Shown: in pieces, positions 24,754 to 33,008 of the stretch
Layout: every line of letters begins with the position of its first letter
How positions within the stretch are numbered: the first letter of the stretch is position 1
NCBI GenBank assembly: GCA_002435365.1
Contig: DJMM01000035.1
Span: 92,367-135,923, forward strand
Origin: Ignavibacteriales bacterium UBA6490
GTDB lineage: Bacteria; Bacteroidota; Ignavibacteria; Ignavibacteriales; Ignavibacteriaceae
Length of the DNA stretch: 43,557 bases
Reading direction: 5' to 3'
The notes under the pieces: generated by a model
The model's input: the letters and a program-made list of their open reading frames with translations, nothing else
Told to the model about the DNA's origin: nothing
Databases searched by the model: none
Position numbers and translations under genes: made by a program

Positions 24754-25665
24754 TTATAAGGTGAAAGTTATACCGAACTTATACTGTTCATACATCAGCG
24801 GGGCAACACTATTAAACGGCCAGTTCATTTTGTCTTTTCTCAATTCATATATGCCATAATTGAGTCCGTTTTTAAGAAGAAAACTCATTACCGGGGCAAA
24901 ATATGGTGATGAATCAAGTATCTCATCGACAAAGCTGTCGATTAAAAACTGTCCGATATTTTCGATTGCTGCACTGCCCAGCCATTTCCAGAAAAGGTGT
25001 CTTGGAAATACAACAGATCGTTCATAATCTGCTTCCAGGCTGATCTGGGGAACAATCTGAAATCTTATACCGGCTTCAAATGATGTTCCGAATCTGAAAG
25101 TGTTCTTAAAGAGATTCGTGGTTTCCAGGTCAAGGGAGTCAGCGGGGGTCTCGTTCATTTTCAATCTTGTCCAGTCCATTGAATTTCCGCTTGTTAAAAA
25201 CAGCGCTGTAGGACCCAGCTGGTAACCATAGCCGGTAACTTTGCCTACCGCAATCTTCCATGCATTTGTTTCATAATCGGGGTCAGCTGCAGCAATATCT
25301 GCAAGGTCAGTGGTTATATTTGAAACAGAAATATAGTTAAAACGTGAAGACAGAAGATTCTCACACTGCCAGACCTCATTGATATCGGTATGGCCGAGTT
25401 TAAGCTGGAATGCTCTTGGTTCAGCAAAATTTCCGTTGAGATCATTATGGGATAATTTATATAGACCATAATTAAGAGATAGTGTAGGGGCGCCGGAAAA
25501 TTCAAACATATTCATATCCATTTCCCAGTCGTGCATAACATTATGCTCCCAATCCTCCCAATCATTCCATTCATCTTCAGTACCAACTGTATCCTGGGAG
25601 GTTTGCGGCAACACATTTACTGCCAGGCCTAATGATATTAACAGGGTTAGTAAAAACTTATACAT
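24754..25665 (-). CDS. Secreted or outer-membrane protein, unknown
   Basis: 303 residues. Signal peptide MYKFLLTLLISLGLAVNVLPQ, then a striking acidic and Trp-rich stretch (DEWNDWEDWEHNVMHDWEMD at about 31-50), then a beta-rich region with barrel-like strands (GAPTLSLNYGLYKLSH, AFQLKLGHTDI, TFRFGTSFEAGIRFQI, ISLEADYERSVVF) ending YKFGITFTL. It looks like a small outer-membrane barrel or porin-like protein with an unusual N-terminal segment. No family is recognised. It is a single gene, convergent with the ETF operon and sharing its terminator. Confidence 0.7.
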   Translation of the reverse strand: MYKFLLTLLISLGLAVNVLPQTSQDTVGTEDEWNDWEDWEHNVMHDWEMDMNMFEFSGAPTLSLNYGLYKLSHNDLNGNFAEPRAFQLKLGHTDINEVWQCENLLSSRFNYISVSNITTDLADIAAADPDYETNAWKIAVGKVTGYGYQLGPTALFLTSGNSMDWTRLKMNETPADSLDLETTNLFKNTFRFGTSFEAGIRFQIVPQISLEADYERSVVFPRHLFWKWLGSAAIENIGQFLIDSFVDEILDSSPYFAPVMSFLLKNGLNYGIYELRKDKMNWPFNSVAPLMYEQYKFGITFTL

Positions 25666-25866
25666 AATTACTCCTTAAAGATATTTGTTCTATCCGGAAA
25701 GCAATATTAATGCCGGAAATAGTGGGCGAAAAATAAGGATTTACAGAATTGATTGTATTCAATTTTATACAGGTTATAGTTTTCACTATACAAAGACGAA
25801 TAAAATTGTTATGAGCGGTGAAAAATCAAGATAACAGGATTTTTGCAGTAGCTGCTAAGAATCAGC

Positions 25867-27234
25867 TTAAAGTATGAATTTGCTTAAATCCCTGTTCCTG
25901 ACAATAGCATCAAGCTTATTTTTGACTGTCCCGGCATTAATTTCCACATTGCCGGAAGGCAGCTTATCCGGCACATCGAACAGAATATCTTCCAAAAGCG
26001 TGGTTAATATGGTATGCAGCCTTCTTGCCCCGATATTTTCCACCTGCTCGTTAACTTCGGTTGCTATTCTTGCTATTTCTTTTATCCCGTCATCTGTAAA
26101 GCTGATAGCAACCCCCTCGGTTTCAAGGAGGGCGGCATACTGCTTCAGCAGGGCATTCTGCGGAGTGGTAAGTATCTGGTAAAAATCTTCCTCTGATAAG
26201 CTTTTCAGTTCTACCCTGATCGGAAAGCGGCCTTGCAGCTCCGGAATCAGGTCAGATGGTTTTGAAACATGAAAGGCACCTGAAGCAATAAAAAGCACAT
26301 GATCTGTCCTTACCACTCCATACTTAGTGTTGACATTGGTACCTTCAACAATAGGAAGGAGGTCACGCTGAACACCTTCGCGGGAAACATCCGGGCCCTG
26401 CGATTTACCGCCCCCGGCTACTTTATCAATTTCATCAATGAAGACGATTCCGGAATCCTCCACGCGCTGTACGGCTTCCCGCTGAACAGCATCCATATCA
26501 ATTAGTTTTTGTGCTTCTTCCTGTGCAATTATCTTCCTGGCTTCACCGATAGGCGTTTTACGTTTCTTCTTTTTCTTGGGCATAATGTTGCCCATAATTT
26601 CCTGGAAGTTTATTCCCATATCGTCCATACCCAGCGGTCCGAGCACCTGCATTCCGATGGAGGGCTGCGCAACAGAATCGAACTCGATCATCTTTTGGTC
26701 CATTTCCCCTTTTTTAAGCTTTTCCATCATCCACTGACGCGTCTTCTGATTCTGGAAAGCTTCGGAGTTTTCATCATTTTCTTCTTCGGTGCCAGTTATT
26801 TTTTTCTTAACCGGGGGAATAAGAATATCTAGAATTCTTTCATCAGCAAGGGATTCTGCTTTCGTTTTCACTTCTTCGGTTTTTTCATACTTCACCAGAT
26901 TAACGGCAAAATCTGTCAGGTCGCGTATCATCGATTCAACATCCCTGCCCACATAGCCGACTTCTGTAAACTTTGAGGCTTCCACTTTAATGAATGGGGC
27001 ATTTGCCAATTTGGCAAGCCTTCTGGCAATTTCGGTTTTTCCTACCCCGGTGGGTCCGATTAATATTATATTATTCGGAAGTATTTCATCTTTAAGTTCA
27101 TTTGCTACCTGCTGTCTTCTCCACCTGTTGCGAAGCGCTATTGCCACTGCGCGTTTTGCATCATCCTGTCCAATAATATATTTATTAAGCTCTTTTACAA
27201 TCTGTGAAGGGGTAAGCTCATTTCTCGTTTCCAT
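25867..27234 (-). CDS. hslU: HslU, ATPase subunit of HslUV protease
   Basis: 455 residues, the usual length. The N-terminus has LTPSQIVKELNKYIIGQDDAKRAVAIALRNRWRR, Walker A GPTGVGKT at about residues 60-67, and the pore motif GYVGRDVESMIRDL near 90. The intermediate (I) domain of mixed charge runs at about 110-240, Walker B is VFIDEIDKVAGGG, and the AAA sensor region follows to the C-terminus DLSKFIL, which docks into HslV. HslU unfolds proteins and feeds them to the HslV peptidase in the cytoplasm. It lies 12 bases after hslV on the same strand. Confidence 0.98.
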   Translation of the reverse strand: METRNELTPSQIVKELNKYIIGQDDAKRAVAIALRNRWRRQQVANELKDEILPNNIILIGPTGVGKTEIARRLAKLANAPFIKVEASKFTEVGYVGRDVESMIRDLTDFAVNLVKYEKTEEVKTKAESLADERILDILIPPVKKKITGTEEENDENSEAFQNQKTRQWMMEKLKKGEMDQKMIEFDSVAQPSIGMQVLGPLGMDDMGINFQEIMGNIMPKKKKKRKTPIGEARKIIAQEEAQKLIDMDAVQREAVQRVEDSGIVFIDEIDKVAGGGKSQGPDVSREGVQRDLLPIVEGTNVNTKYGVVRTDHVLFIASGAFHVSKPSDLIPELQGRFPIRVELKSLSEEDFYQILTTPQNALLKQYAALLETEGVAISFTDDGIKEIARIATEVNEQVENIGARRLHTILTTLLEDILFDVPDKLPSGNVEINAGTVKNKLDAIVRNRDLSKFIL

Positions 27235-27246
27235 AAAAAACCCGGT

Positions 27247-27789
27247 TTATTTTTCAATGACTTCAATATTTATCTTATCGTTTGTATATATGCATATCTC
27301 TGAAGCCGTATGTAATGCTTCTGATATTATTTCCCTGGCTGATAATTTACTATGCTTTTTAAGCATTTTTGCAGCTGCCAGAGCATACATGCCGCCGCTG
27401 CCTATTGCAACTATATTATCATCCGGTTCAATAACATCGCCATTGCCAGAAATTATCAATGCTTTTTCGCTGGTTACAATTGCAAGCATGGCTTCAAGAC
27501 GCCTGAGATATTTATCCGTTCTCCACTCTTTTGCAAGCTCCACTGCAGCACGGGAAACATTTCCCCGGAACTGTTCAAGCTTATCTTCAAATTTTTCCAT
27601 TAAAGTAAATGCATCGGCAGAGGCGCCTGCGAAACCGCATAGAACATCTCCCCCTGCGATCTTCCTGATTTTAACGGCGTTATGCTTCATAACCGTATTG
27701 CCAAGTGACACCTGCCCGTCGCCCCCCATGGCAGCACTGCCGTTATGAACAATTCCGCATATCGTTGTTGATCTTATTTTCTCAGCCAT
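27247..27789 (-). CDS. hslV: HslV, peptidase subunit of HslUV protease
   Basis: 180 residues from ATG 27789-27787, chosen because GAGGA lies five bases upstream. A start at 27819 would add MKYNFLTEDN with no family support. The sequence is MAEKIRSTTICGIVHNGSAA, then GGDGQVSLGNTVMKHNAVKIRK, a typical HslV. The catalytic Thr of the family (TTI) is here at residue 8, so a seven-residue leader must be removed rather than Met alone. GFAGASADAFTL and ERFEDKL-like (EKFEDKLEQF) helices follow, and GSGGMYALAAA near 130. It forms the proteolytic rings of the HslUV complex. Confidence 0.96.
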   Translation of the reverse strand: MAEKIRSTTICGIVHNGSAAMGGDGQVSLGNTVMKHNAVKIRKIAGGDVLCGFAGASADAFTLMEKFEDKLEQFRGNVSRAAVELAKEWRTDKYLRRLEAMLAIVTSEKALIISGNGDVIEPDDNIVAIGSGGMYALAAAKMLKKHSKLSAREIISEALHTASEICIYTNDKINIEVIEK

Positions 27790-27827
27790 GTTGTCCTCTG
27801 TCAAAAAATTGTACTTCAAAAAATAAT

Positions 27828-27875
27828 AATATTTACGGAACTTCCTGATCTATAAAAATAGTATCTGTAAATATT
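27828..27875. promoter_or_regulatory. Inverted repeat upstream of hslV
   Basis: AATATTTAC (27828-27836) and GTAAATATT (27867-27875) form a 9-bp inverted repeat with a 30-base AT-rich centre, between the end of the methyltransferase gene and the hslV start. It could mark a regulatory site or weak terminator. In AT-rich DNA such a match has modest weight. Confidence 0.25.
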
Positions 27876-27876
27876 C

Positions 27877-28503
27877 TCATTTTATCCTTAATTTTAACGG
27901 TATTATGCGGGGTACTCTTAACTTGTAATCCGCATAATTTTCACCAAACTCTTCCAGAAGCTTTTTCTCTTCGTAAACCGATCCTATATAAAAATATGCA
28001 GTGATGCAAAGGAATAAAGTCAGGTAGAACAGATCCATAATAGGACGGAAGAGAAGAAACATTATTGAAAAGAAATAGACTGGATGCCGCATGTACCGGT
28101 AAGGACCTTCTTCTTTGAAGGTAAGCTTTTCATCAAGCTCATCCTTATTATATTTTCCTTTTACCCACTTCAGCACCTGGGAGATGCCAGTAAAATCCCC
28201 TAAATCAAAATACATCGTACTCCAGATAAATCCGGCAAGCGCGGCTAATTGGGGAATAATAATAATCAGATCCCATGGAGAGGGGAGATCGTAAATAACC
28301 AGGATGGGCTTGGGAATCGCTTCATACAATATATATATACTGATGAATGACAATAAGTTATAAACCAGGCGGTAGAATGCAATGAGGTCTCCGAATTTCT
28401 TTACCGCCAGTTCTTTGATTTTTCTCGAAGCAAGGATTGAGTGCGTATAACCGAAGAGTGCGAATGCAATAATTATGATTACTACATCGGCAGATTCTCT
28501 CAT
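27877..28503 (-). CDS. Isoprenylcysteine carboxyl methyltransferase-like membrane protein
   Basis: 208 residues with about five membrane helices. The C-terminal half has the diagnostic FKEEGPYRYMRHPVYFFSIM (about 130-149) and the closing EEKKLLEEFGENYADYKLRVPRIIP, the pattern of the ICMT/phospholipid methyltransferase (PEMT/NnrU-like) group, which bind S-adenosylmethionine at the membrane. The substrate in bacteria is usually unknown and could be lipid or small thiol. The ATG overlaps the rpoN stop in an ATGA, so it is translationally coupled to rpoN. That link has no obvious functional reason. Confidence 0.85.
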   Translation of the reverse strand: MRESADVVIIIIAFALFGYTHSILASRKIKELAVKKFGDLIAFYRLVYNLLSFISIYILYEAIPKPILVIYDLPSPWDLIIIIPQLAALAGFIWSTMYFDLGDFTGISQVLKWVKGKYNKDELDEKLTFKEEGPYRYMRHPVYFFSIMFLLFRPIMDLFYLTLFLCITAYFYIGSVYEEKKLLEEFGENYADYKLRVPRIIPLKLRIK

Positions 28504-29972
28504 AATTGTCTGCGCAGTCTTGCAATCGGAAGCCGCAGCTGTTCCCGGTATTTGGCAACTGTTCTGCGTGCAATGTGAATGCCCTCTTCATTAAGTATTT
28601 CGGCCAGCCGGTCATCGCTGTGGGGGGAATTCTTGTCCTCAGCGTCAATGAGCTCTTTTAATCTTTCCTTTATGTGCTTGTTTGAAACTTCCTCGCCGTT
28701 GTCGGTGGCAAGACCCTCGCTGAAAAAGTATTTAAGCTCATGAATACCCATCGGACTCTGAACATATTTTCCGTTTACCACTCTGCTGATGGTGGATATA
28801 TCCATATTTATTTCTTCAGCAATATCCTTGTAAATCATGGGACGCAGGTATTTTGCTCCCATTTCAAAGAATTCGAACTGCTTTCCTACTATTGCCTGCA
28901 TAATTTTCATCAGGGTTTCCCTTCTCTGCTGAATACAGGCAATAAACCATTTTGCGGATTCGAATTTTTCTCTTAAAAACTTATATGTGTTTTTTTCCCT
29001 TTCAGAGTTCTTCCTTGATTTCTTGTTTGAATTGAACATTTCAAGGTACTGACGGTTTATTGTTACCGACGGAAGGGTTTTATCGTTAAGCGTGATTATG
29101 AAGTTGTCATCCATTTTTTCGATTAAAAAATCGGGAGTAATCTGGTTTACTTCTTCAGATTGTATATTGCCTTCACCGGGTTTGGGATTAAGACTCTGTA
29201 TAAGTTCAATGGTTGGCTTCAGGGTCTCATCGGTAAGTTCCATCTTCTGTTTTATTGCATCGTATCGCTTCTTTGTAAAATCATCGAAATATTTTTCAAG
29301 GAGCTGCTCAGCCAGGTAAGTATAGTAAGGATCCTTATCCGAATTTTTCAGCTGGACCAGAAGACATTCCTGAAGCGTTCTGCATGCAATGCCGATAGGG
29401 TCAAATACCTGGATCTGTTTAAGAAGCTTTTCCGCATCCTCTTCTGAAATGTTGATATGCTCAAACATTTCAAGCTCAGACAGGATATCTTTTAAATCCC
29501 TCTGCAGATAACCGTCCTCATCAAGATTTCCGATTATTTCTTCCCCCAGAATATATAATTCCTCACTAAGATTCATTACTCTAAGCTGATCCAGCAGGTG
29601 CTCGCTCAAAGTTTCCCGTGCCGGGGTTAATGGCTGGTAATTCTCATCATCTTTACTGCGATTCATTTTTTCAGGTTCATATTCCGACTCATAGTCGTTC
29701 ATATAATCTTCAAGATCGAACTCCTCTTTATCGGCATCTTCAAATTCGCTCTTTGTTTCATCATCCTGGCTTTCCTCTTTTTCAGGTTTCTCCTGTTCCA
29801 TGGAAAGTTCCATTTCTTCAGTAGCCATCTCCTCCAGGATGGGATTTAATTCCAGTTCCGTTTTAATTCTTTGTTCCAGCGCAAGGGTATTCAGCTGAAG
29901 CAGTTTCTGATACTGTATCTGCTGAGGGGATAATTTCTGCTGCTGTGATAACTTTTGACTTAATGATAACAT
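28500..29972 (-). CDS. rpoN: RNA polymerase sigma-54 factor
   Basis: 490 residues. Region I is the Gln/Leu-rich activator-contact helix (LSQKLSQQQKLSPQQIQYQK). An acidic region II at about 50-110 follows (many E and D). The core-binding domain has LDEDGYLQRDL near 170 and DPIGIACRTLQECLLVQL near 193. The DNA-binding part includes YKDIAEEINMDISTISRVVNGKYVQ near 375-400, and the RpoN box ARRTVAKYRE is at 468-477. It directs polymerase to -24/-12 promoters and needs an AAA+ activator, which is not in the window. It starts seven bases after the DUF3109 gene. Confidence 0.98.
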   Translation of the reverse strand: MLSLSQKLSQQQKLSPQQIQYQKLLQLNTLALEQRIKTELELNPILEEMATEEMELSMEQEKPEKEESQDDETKSEFEDADKEEFDLEDYMNDYESEYEPEKMNRSKDDENYQPLTPARETLSEHLLDQLRVMNLSEELYILGEEIIGNLDEDGYLQRDLKDILSELEMFEHINISEEDAEKLLKQIQVFDPIGIACRTLQECLLVQLKNSDKDPYYTYLAEQLLEKYFDDFTKKRYDAIKQKMELTDETLKPTIELIQSLNPKPGEGNIQSEEVNQITPDFLIEKMDDNFIITLNDKTLPSVTINRQYLEMFNSNKKSRKNSEREKNTYKFLREKFESAKWFIACIQQRRETLMKIMQAIVGKQFEFFEMGAKYLRPMIYKDIAEEINMDISTISRVVNGKYVQSPMGIHELKYFFSEGLATDNGEEVSNKHIKERLKELIDAEDKNSPHSDDRLAEILNEEGIHIARRTVAKYREQLRLPIARLRRQL

Positions 29973-29979
29973 ATAATTT

Positions 29980-30549
29980 TTACATACCGTTTTTTTTCAT
30001 AAGTGACGAATACCAGCTTTGTCCGTAGGACCGTATAAGTGATTCTTTACAAAATTCAGCTATTGTTATACCAATTTTAGTGCCATTCTCAAGAGCGGGC
30101 TCACACTCGCTGAATTTTTCATACCTTAACACGTCATTTCCAAACCTTGAAACCCTTATCGGGAATAAATGGCACGAAATAGGCTTGCGGAAATCAGTTT
30201 CTCCATTATTATATGCCTTTTCAATCCCGCATTTTGCAATACCATTTTCGTAATATACAAACACACAGGCTTTACGTCCGACTGTCTGTGTTAACAAATC
30301 CTTGCTTTTTTCGACATAAAAGCCCTTTTTCTGAATCTCTTCCACATGTTCTGCAGGAAGATATTTTTTTACAAGCGGAAGAATATCGGCAATAATCTTT
30401 AATTCTTCCTCCGCAAGAGGGGCTCCGAATTCACTCTCAAGAGTGCAGCATGCACCCTTGCATTTTTCAAGGTCGCAGGCAAAACAGGTATCTTTTACCT
30501 CCTGCCTTACCAGAATATCCTCAACCTTGATTATATCGCTTAAATACAT
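29980..30549 (-). CDS. DUF3109 family protein (Cys-rich)
   Basis: 189 residues from ATG 30549-30547. A TTG 15 codons upstream would add a tail without family support. It begins MYLSDIIKVEDILVRQEVKD. The Cys-rich core is CFACDLEKCKGACC near residues 22-35, with CVFVYYENGIAKCGIEKAY near 100, CHLFPIRV near 130 and FSECEPA near 147. DUF3109 proteins are related by their Cys pattern to YkgJ-type proteins that may bind zinc or iron; the function is unknown. It is first in the run of minus-strand genes leading into rpoN. Cytoplasmic by sequence. Confidence 0.9.
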   Translation of the reverse strand: MYLSDIIKVEDILVRQEVKDTCFACDLEKCKGACCTLESEFGAPLAEEELKIIADILPLVKKYLPAEHVEEIQKKGFYVEKSKDLLTQTVGRKACVFVYYENGIAKCGIEKAYNNGETDFRKPISCHLFPIRVSRFGNDVLRYEKFSECEPALENGTKIGITIAEFCKESLIRSYGQSWYSSLMKKNGM

Positions 30550-30817
30550 GGAATAATTTTTGGTGGTAAAATAAGAATTTGATGCTAAAGACAAAAATTA
30601 AAACCGGAGTTTTAAAGATATTTTTATTTTTTTTGATCACCTCTACCGGCTTAATCCCGCCGGCGAAAAAGTGCCCGTTGAACTTTGAACCATTTTATTT
30701 AAGTTTAAAGATATAAATTAATTTAGTTTGTGATGCTTTTTAACAGTTCGGCAAAAAATCATTAATCCGCCGGGAATGTACCTCCAGTAATAAATTATTT
30801 TCTTCAGAGGAAATCAG

Positions 30818-31792
30818 ATGAAAAAATTAGCGGTCGTTGCTCTTGGCGGAAACTCTTTATTGAGAGGAAATGAGGCGGGTTCTATCCTGCAGCAGGAAAA
30901 AAACACTTATGATACCTGCCTGAATCTGATACCCCTGATTGAACAGGATTATAATATCGTAATTACACATGGCAACGGTCCGCAGGTGGGGAACATTATG
31001 CTGCGGAACGAAGCAGGCTACAACCAGTTTAAAATTCCTAAAATGCCTCTCGATATATGCGTTGCCGATTCCCAGGGCGGAATCGGTTATATGATTGAAA
31101 AGGTTTTTAGGAATGTTCTTAACCAGAAAAAGATAAGAAAGAATATCGTTACGCTGATAACACAGGTGATGGTTGATATAAACGATCCTGCCTTTGCAAC
31201 ACCTACTAAACCGGTGGGAGCATTTTATCTGAAGGAGGAGGCCGATCTTCTTGCACGGGCTAATAACTGGATATTCAGGGAGGATCCCCGTAAAAGAGGA
31301 TGGCGGAGAGTTGTTGCATCCCCGCAGCCGGTGGATGTGCTCAATAAAAAAATAATTAAAGATCTTTCCAGGAAAAATATAGTCATTGCTGTCGGCGGCG
31401 GCGGGATCCCGGTGTTCAGGGATAAAAAGAAACAATTGAACAGGATAGAAGCAGTTATCGACAAGGATCTTGCCAGCGGTCTTCTGGCTACGGAAATAGG
31501 TGCGGATTCTTTCATTATTCTTACCGATGTGCCTAATGTTTATCTGAATTTTCATAAGCCGGATCAGATTCCCCTTCACGAGATCGATCTTGACACGGCA
31601 AAAAAATATTACGACGACGGTGAGTTTGCCCAGGGAAGCATGGGACCTAAAATAAAAGCGGCAATCGGGTTTGTTGAAAACGGCGGTAAGGAAGCCCTGA
31701 TAACCGAAGCTGCTTTTCTGGGACAGAAAGGATCCGGTACAATTATAAAAAACAAAAATTTTAACAGAACGGAGAATTTATATGGCAGTTAA
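30818..31792 (+). CDS. arcC: Carbamate kinase
   Basis: 324 residues of the amino-acid kinase fold. Motifs: VVALGGNSLL at residues 5-14, NIVITHGNGPQVGN near 50, GGIGYMIEK near 90, AVGGGGIPVF near 193, and VIDKDLASGLLATEIGADSFIILTDV near 213-240. It interconverts carbamoyl phosphate plus ADP with ATP, carbon dioxide and ammonia in the cytoplasm. AGAGGAAA gives a good ribosome binding site. Its last 11 bases overlap the start of the carbamoyltransferase gene, so the two are made together. No arginine deiminase gene is seen here. Confidence 0.96.
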   Translation: MKKLAVVALGGNSLLRGNEAGSILQQEKNTYDTCLNLIPLIEQDYNIVITHGNGPQVGNIMLRNEAGYNQFKIPKMPLDICVADSQGGIGYMIEKVFRNVLNQKKIRKNIVTLITQVMVDINDPAFATPTKPVGAFYLKEEADLLARANNWIFREDPRKRGWRRVVASPQPVDVLNKKIIKDLSRKNIVIAVGGGGIPVFRDKKKQLNRIEAVIDKDLASGLLATEIGADSFIILTDVPNVYLNFHKPDQIPLHEIDLDTAKKYYDDGEFAQGSMGPKIKAAIGFVENGGKEALITEAAFLGQKGSGTIIKNKNFNRTENLYGS

Positions 31793-32714
31793 TATGAAAG
31801 GTAAAAGCCTGATATCAATAAATGATCTTACCCTTGAAGAAATTTATGAGATCTTTGATGTAAGCAAATCACTTAAACAAAAACTGCTTACCGGAGAACC
31901 CCACCGGCTGCTTGAAGGCAAAACCCTGGGAATGATTTTCTCCAAACCTTCAACCAGAACACGTGTGTCCTTTGAAACCGGAATTTTTCAGCTGGGCGGA
32001 ATAGGAATGTATTTCGGCCCCAATGACCTTCAGCTTAAAAAAAGCGAATCGGTTTCCGATACCGCAAAGGTCCTTTCACGATATCTCAGCGGTATCATGA
32101 TACGAACCTTCGACCACCAGGATGTGGTTGACCTTGCTAAATACGGAAGCATTCCGGTTATAAACGGACTTACAGACCTTCTCCATCCATGCCAGGTGCT
32201 TACAGATCTATTTACTATTCTGGAAAAGAAAAGAGTTCTGAAGGGATTGAAACTCGCCTACATCGGAGACGGCAACAATATGGCCCATAGCCTTCTTAAC
32301 GGATGTTCTAAAGTGGGTATGGATATTTCAATTGCTTCCCCCGGCGGATATAAACCGCTGCAGGAAATCGTTAATAATGCACGCGCCAATGCAAAATATA
32401 TGGGAAGCAAAGTTAGTATTACGGATGACCCGGTTGACGCAGTAAAGAATGCCGACATCATTTATACTGATGTATGGGCCAGTATGGGACAGGAAAAAGA
32501 GTCTGAAAAAAGAAAGAAAATATTTAAATCCTTCCAGGTAAACAGCAGCCTGGTTAAAAATGCAAAGGCAGATTACCTCTTTATGCACTGTCTGCCCGCT
32601 CACCGCGGCGATGAGGTTACCAATGAAGTGGCTGACTCTGCAAATTCGGTCATTTTTGATGAGGCAGAGAACCGCCTTCATGTCCAAAAAGCAATAATGG
32701 CCCTGTTAATGTAG
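31782..32714 (+). CDS. argF: Ornithine carbamoyltransferase
   Basis: 310 residues. Carbamoyl-phosphate site STRTR at 57-61, then TFDHQDVVDLAKY near 107, LLHPCQVLTDLFTI near 130 (HPxQ motif), DVWASMGQEKE near 230, and HCLPAHRGDE near 270, which carries the ornithine-side Cys. All are standard for ornithine rather than aspartate carbamoyltransferase. The reaction joins ornithine and carbamoyl phosphate to citrulline, or runs backwards in catabolism. ATG 31782 is backed by GGAG seven bases upstream, while a second ATG at 31794 is possible. The overlap with carbamate kinase suggests a catabolic (arcB-like) use, but anabolic ArgF cannot be excluded. Confidence 0.95.
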   Translation: MAVNMKGKSLISINDLTLEEIYEIFDVSKSLKQKLLTGEPHRLLEGKTLGMIFSKPSTRTRVSFETGIFQLGGIGMYFGPNDLQLKKSESVSDTAKVLSRYLSGIMIRTFDHQDVVDLAKYGSIPVINGLTDLLHPCQVLTDLFTILEKKRVLKGLKLAYIGDGNNMAHSLLNGCSKVGMDISIASPGGYKPLQEIVNNARANAKYMGSKVSITDDPVDAVKNADIIYTDVWASMGQEKESEKRKKIFKSFQVNSSLVKNAKADYLFMHCLPAHRGDEVTNEVADSANSVIFDEAENRLHVQKAIMALLM

Positions 32715-32765
32715 CATTTTCTGCTTCAGTAACAGAAAATTCAGGCTTAAAATTCAAAAAATGCT
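32713..32765 (+). terminator. Possible alternating hairpins after argF
   Basis: ATTTTCTG (32716-32723) pairs with CAGAAAAT (32733-32740). In competition, AGCATTTT (32713-32720) pairs with AAAATGCT (32758-32765). They start at the argF stop codon. There is no T-run after either hairpin, so intrinsic termination is uncertain; RNA stabilisation is another option. Confidence 0.3.
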
Positions 32766-32824
32766 CAAAAGCAGGGTAAATTGTCTCTGAGTGATTTGCC
32801 TGCCGGCTTGAATTATTACATGGC

Positions 32825-32917
32825 CTGTTCCTAATCCAATCCCGTTCTATCTTCGAAAAAATGGGAACAGAATGGGATTAGAATCAGGTTAGAATCAGAT
32901 CAGAACGGGTTCAGGTG
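32825..32917. repeat. 11-nt periodic array with inverted arm (locus B)
   Basis: Five tandem 11-base units fill 32863-32917: GGGAACAGAAT, GGGATTAGAAT, CAGGTTAGAAT, CAGATCAGAAC, GGGTTCAGGTG, with AG exactly every 11 bases (32869, 32880, 32891, 32902, 32913). The preceding pyrimidine-rich segment 32825-32850 holds reverse complements of parts of them: CTGTTCC with GGAACAG, CTAATCC with GGATTAG, CCCGTTCT with AGAACGGG. The two arms flank an A-rich loop (32851-32862). Period and hairpin form match locus A although the unit sequence differs. Confidence 0.75.
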
Positions 32918-33008
32918 ACCTATCAGAAATAGTTCAAAGTCCCTTTTCTTTTGAATCTGCAGGTGATATTTTTAATACAATGATCTTTTTTTTTAAGAGA
33001 GAATAAAG

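Noticed and set aside
26990..27748. 252-codon plus-strand frame opposite hslU and hslV
   Set aside because: It is antisense to two well-supported genes and spans both; composition is that of a shadow frame.
30857..31579. 240-codon minus-strand frame opposite carbamate kinase
   Set aside because: It lies wholly within a conserved gene on the other strand and has no recognisable domain.
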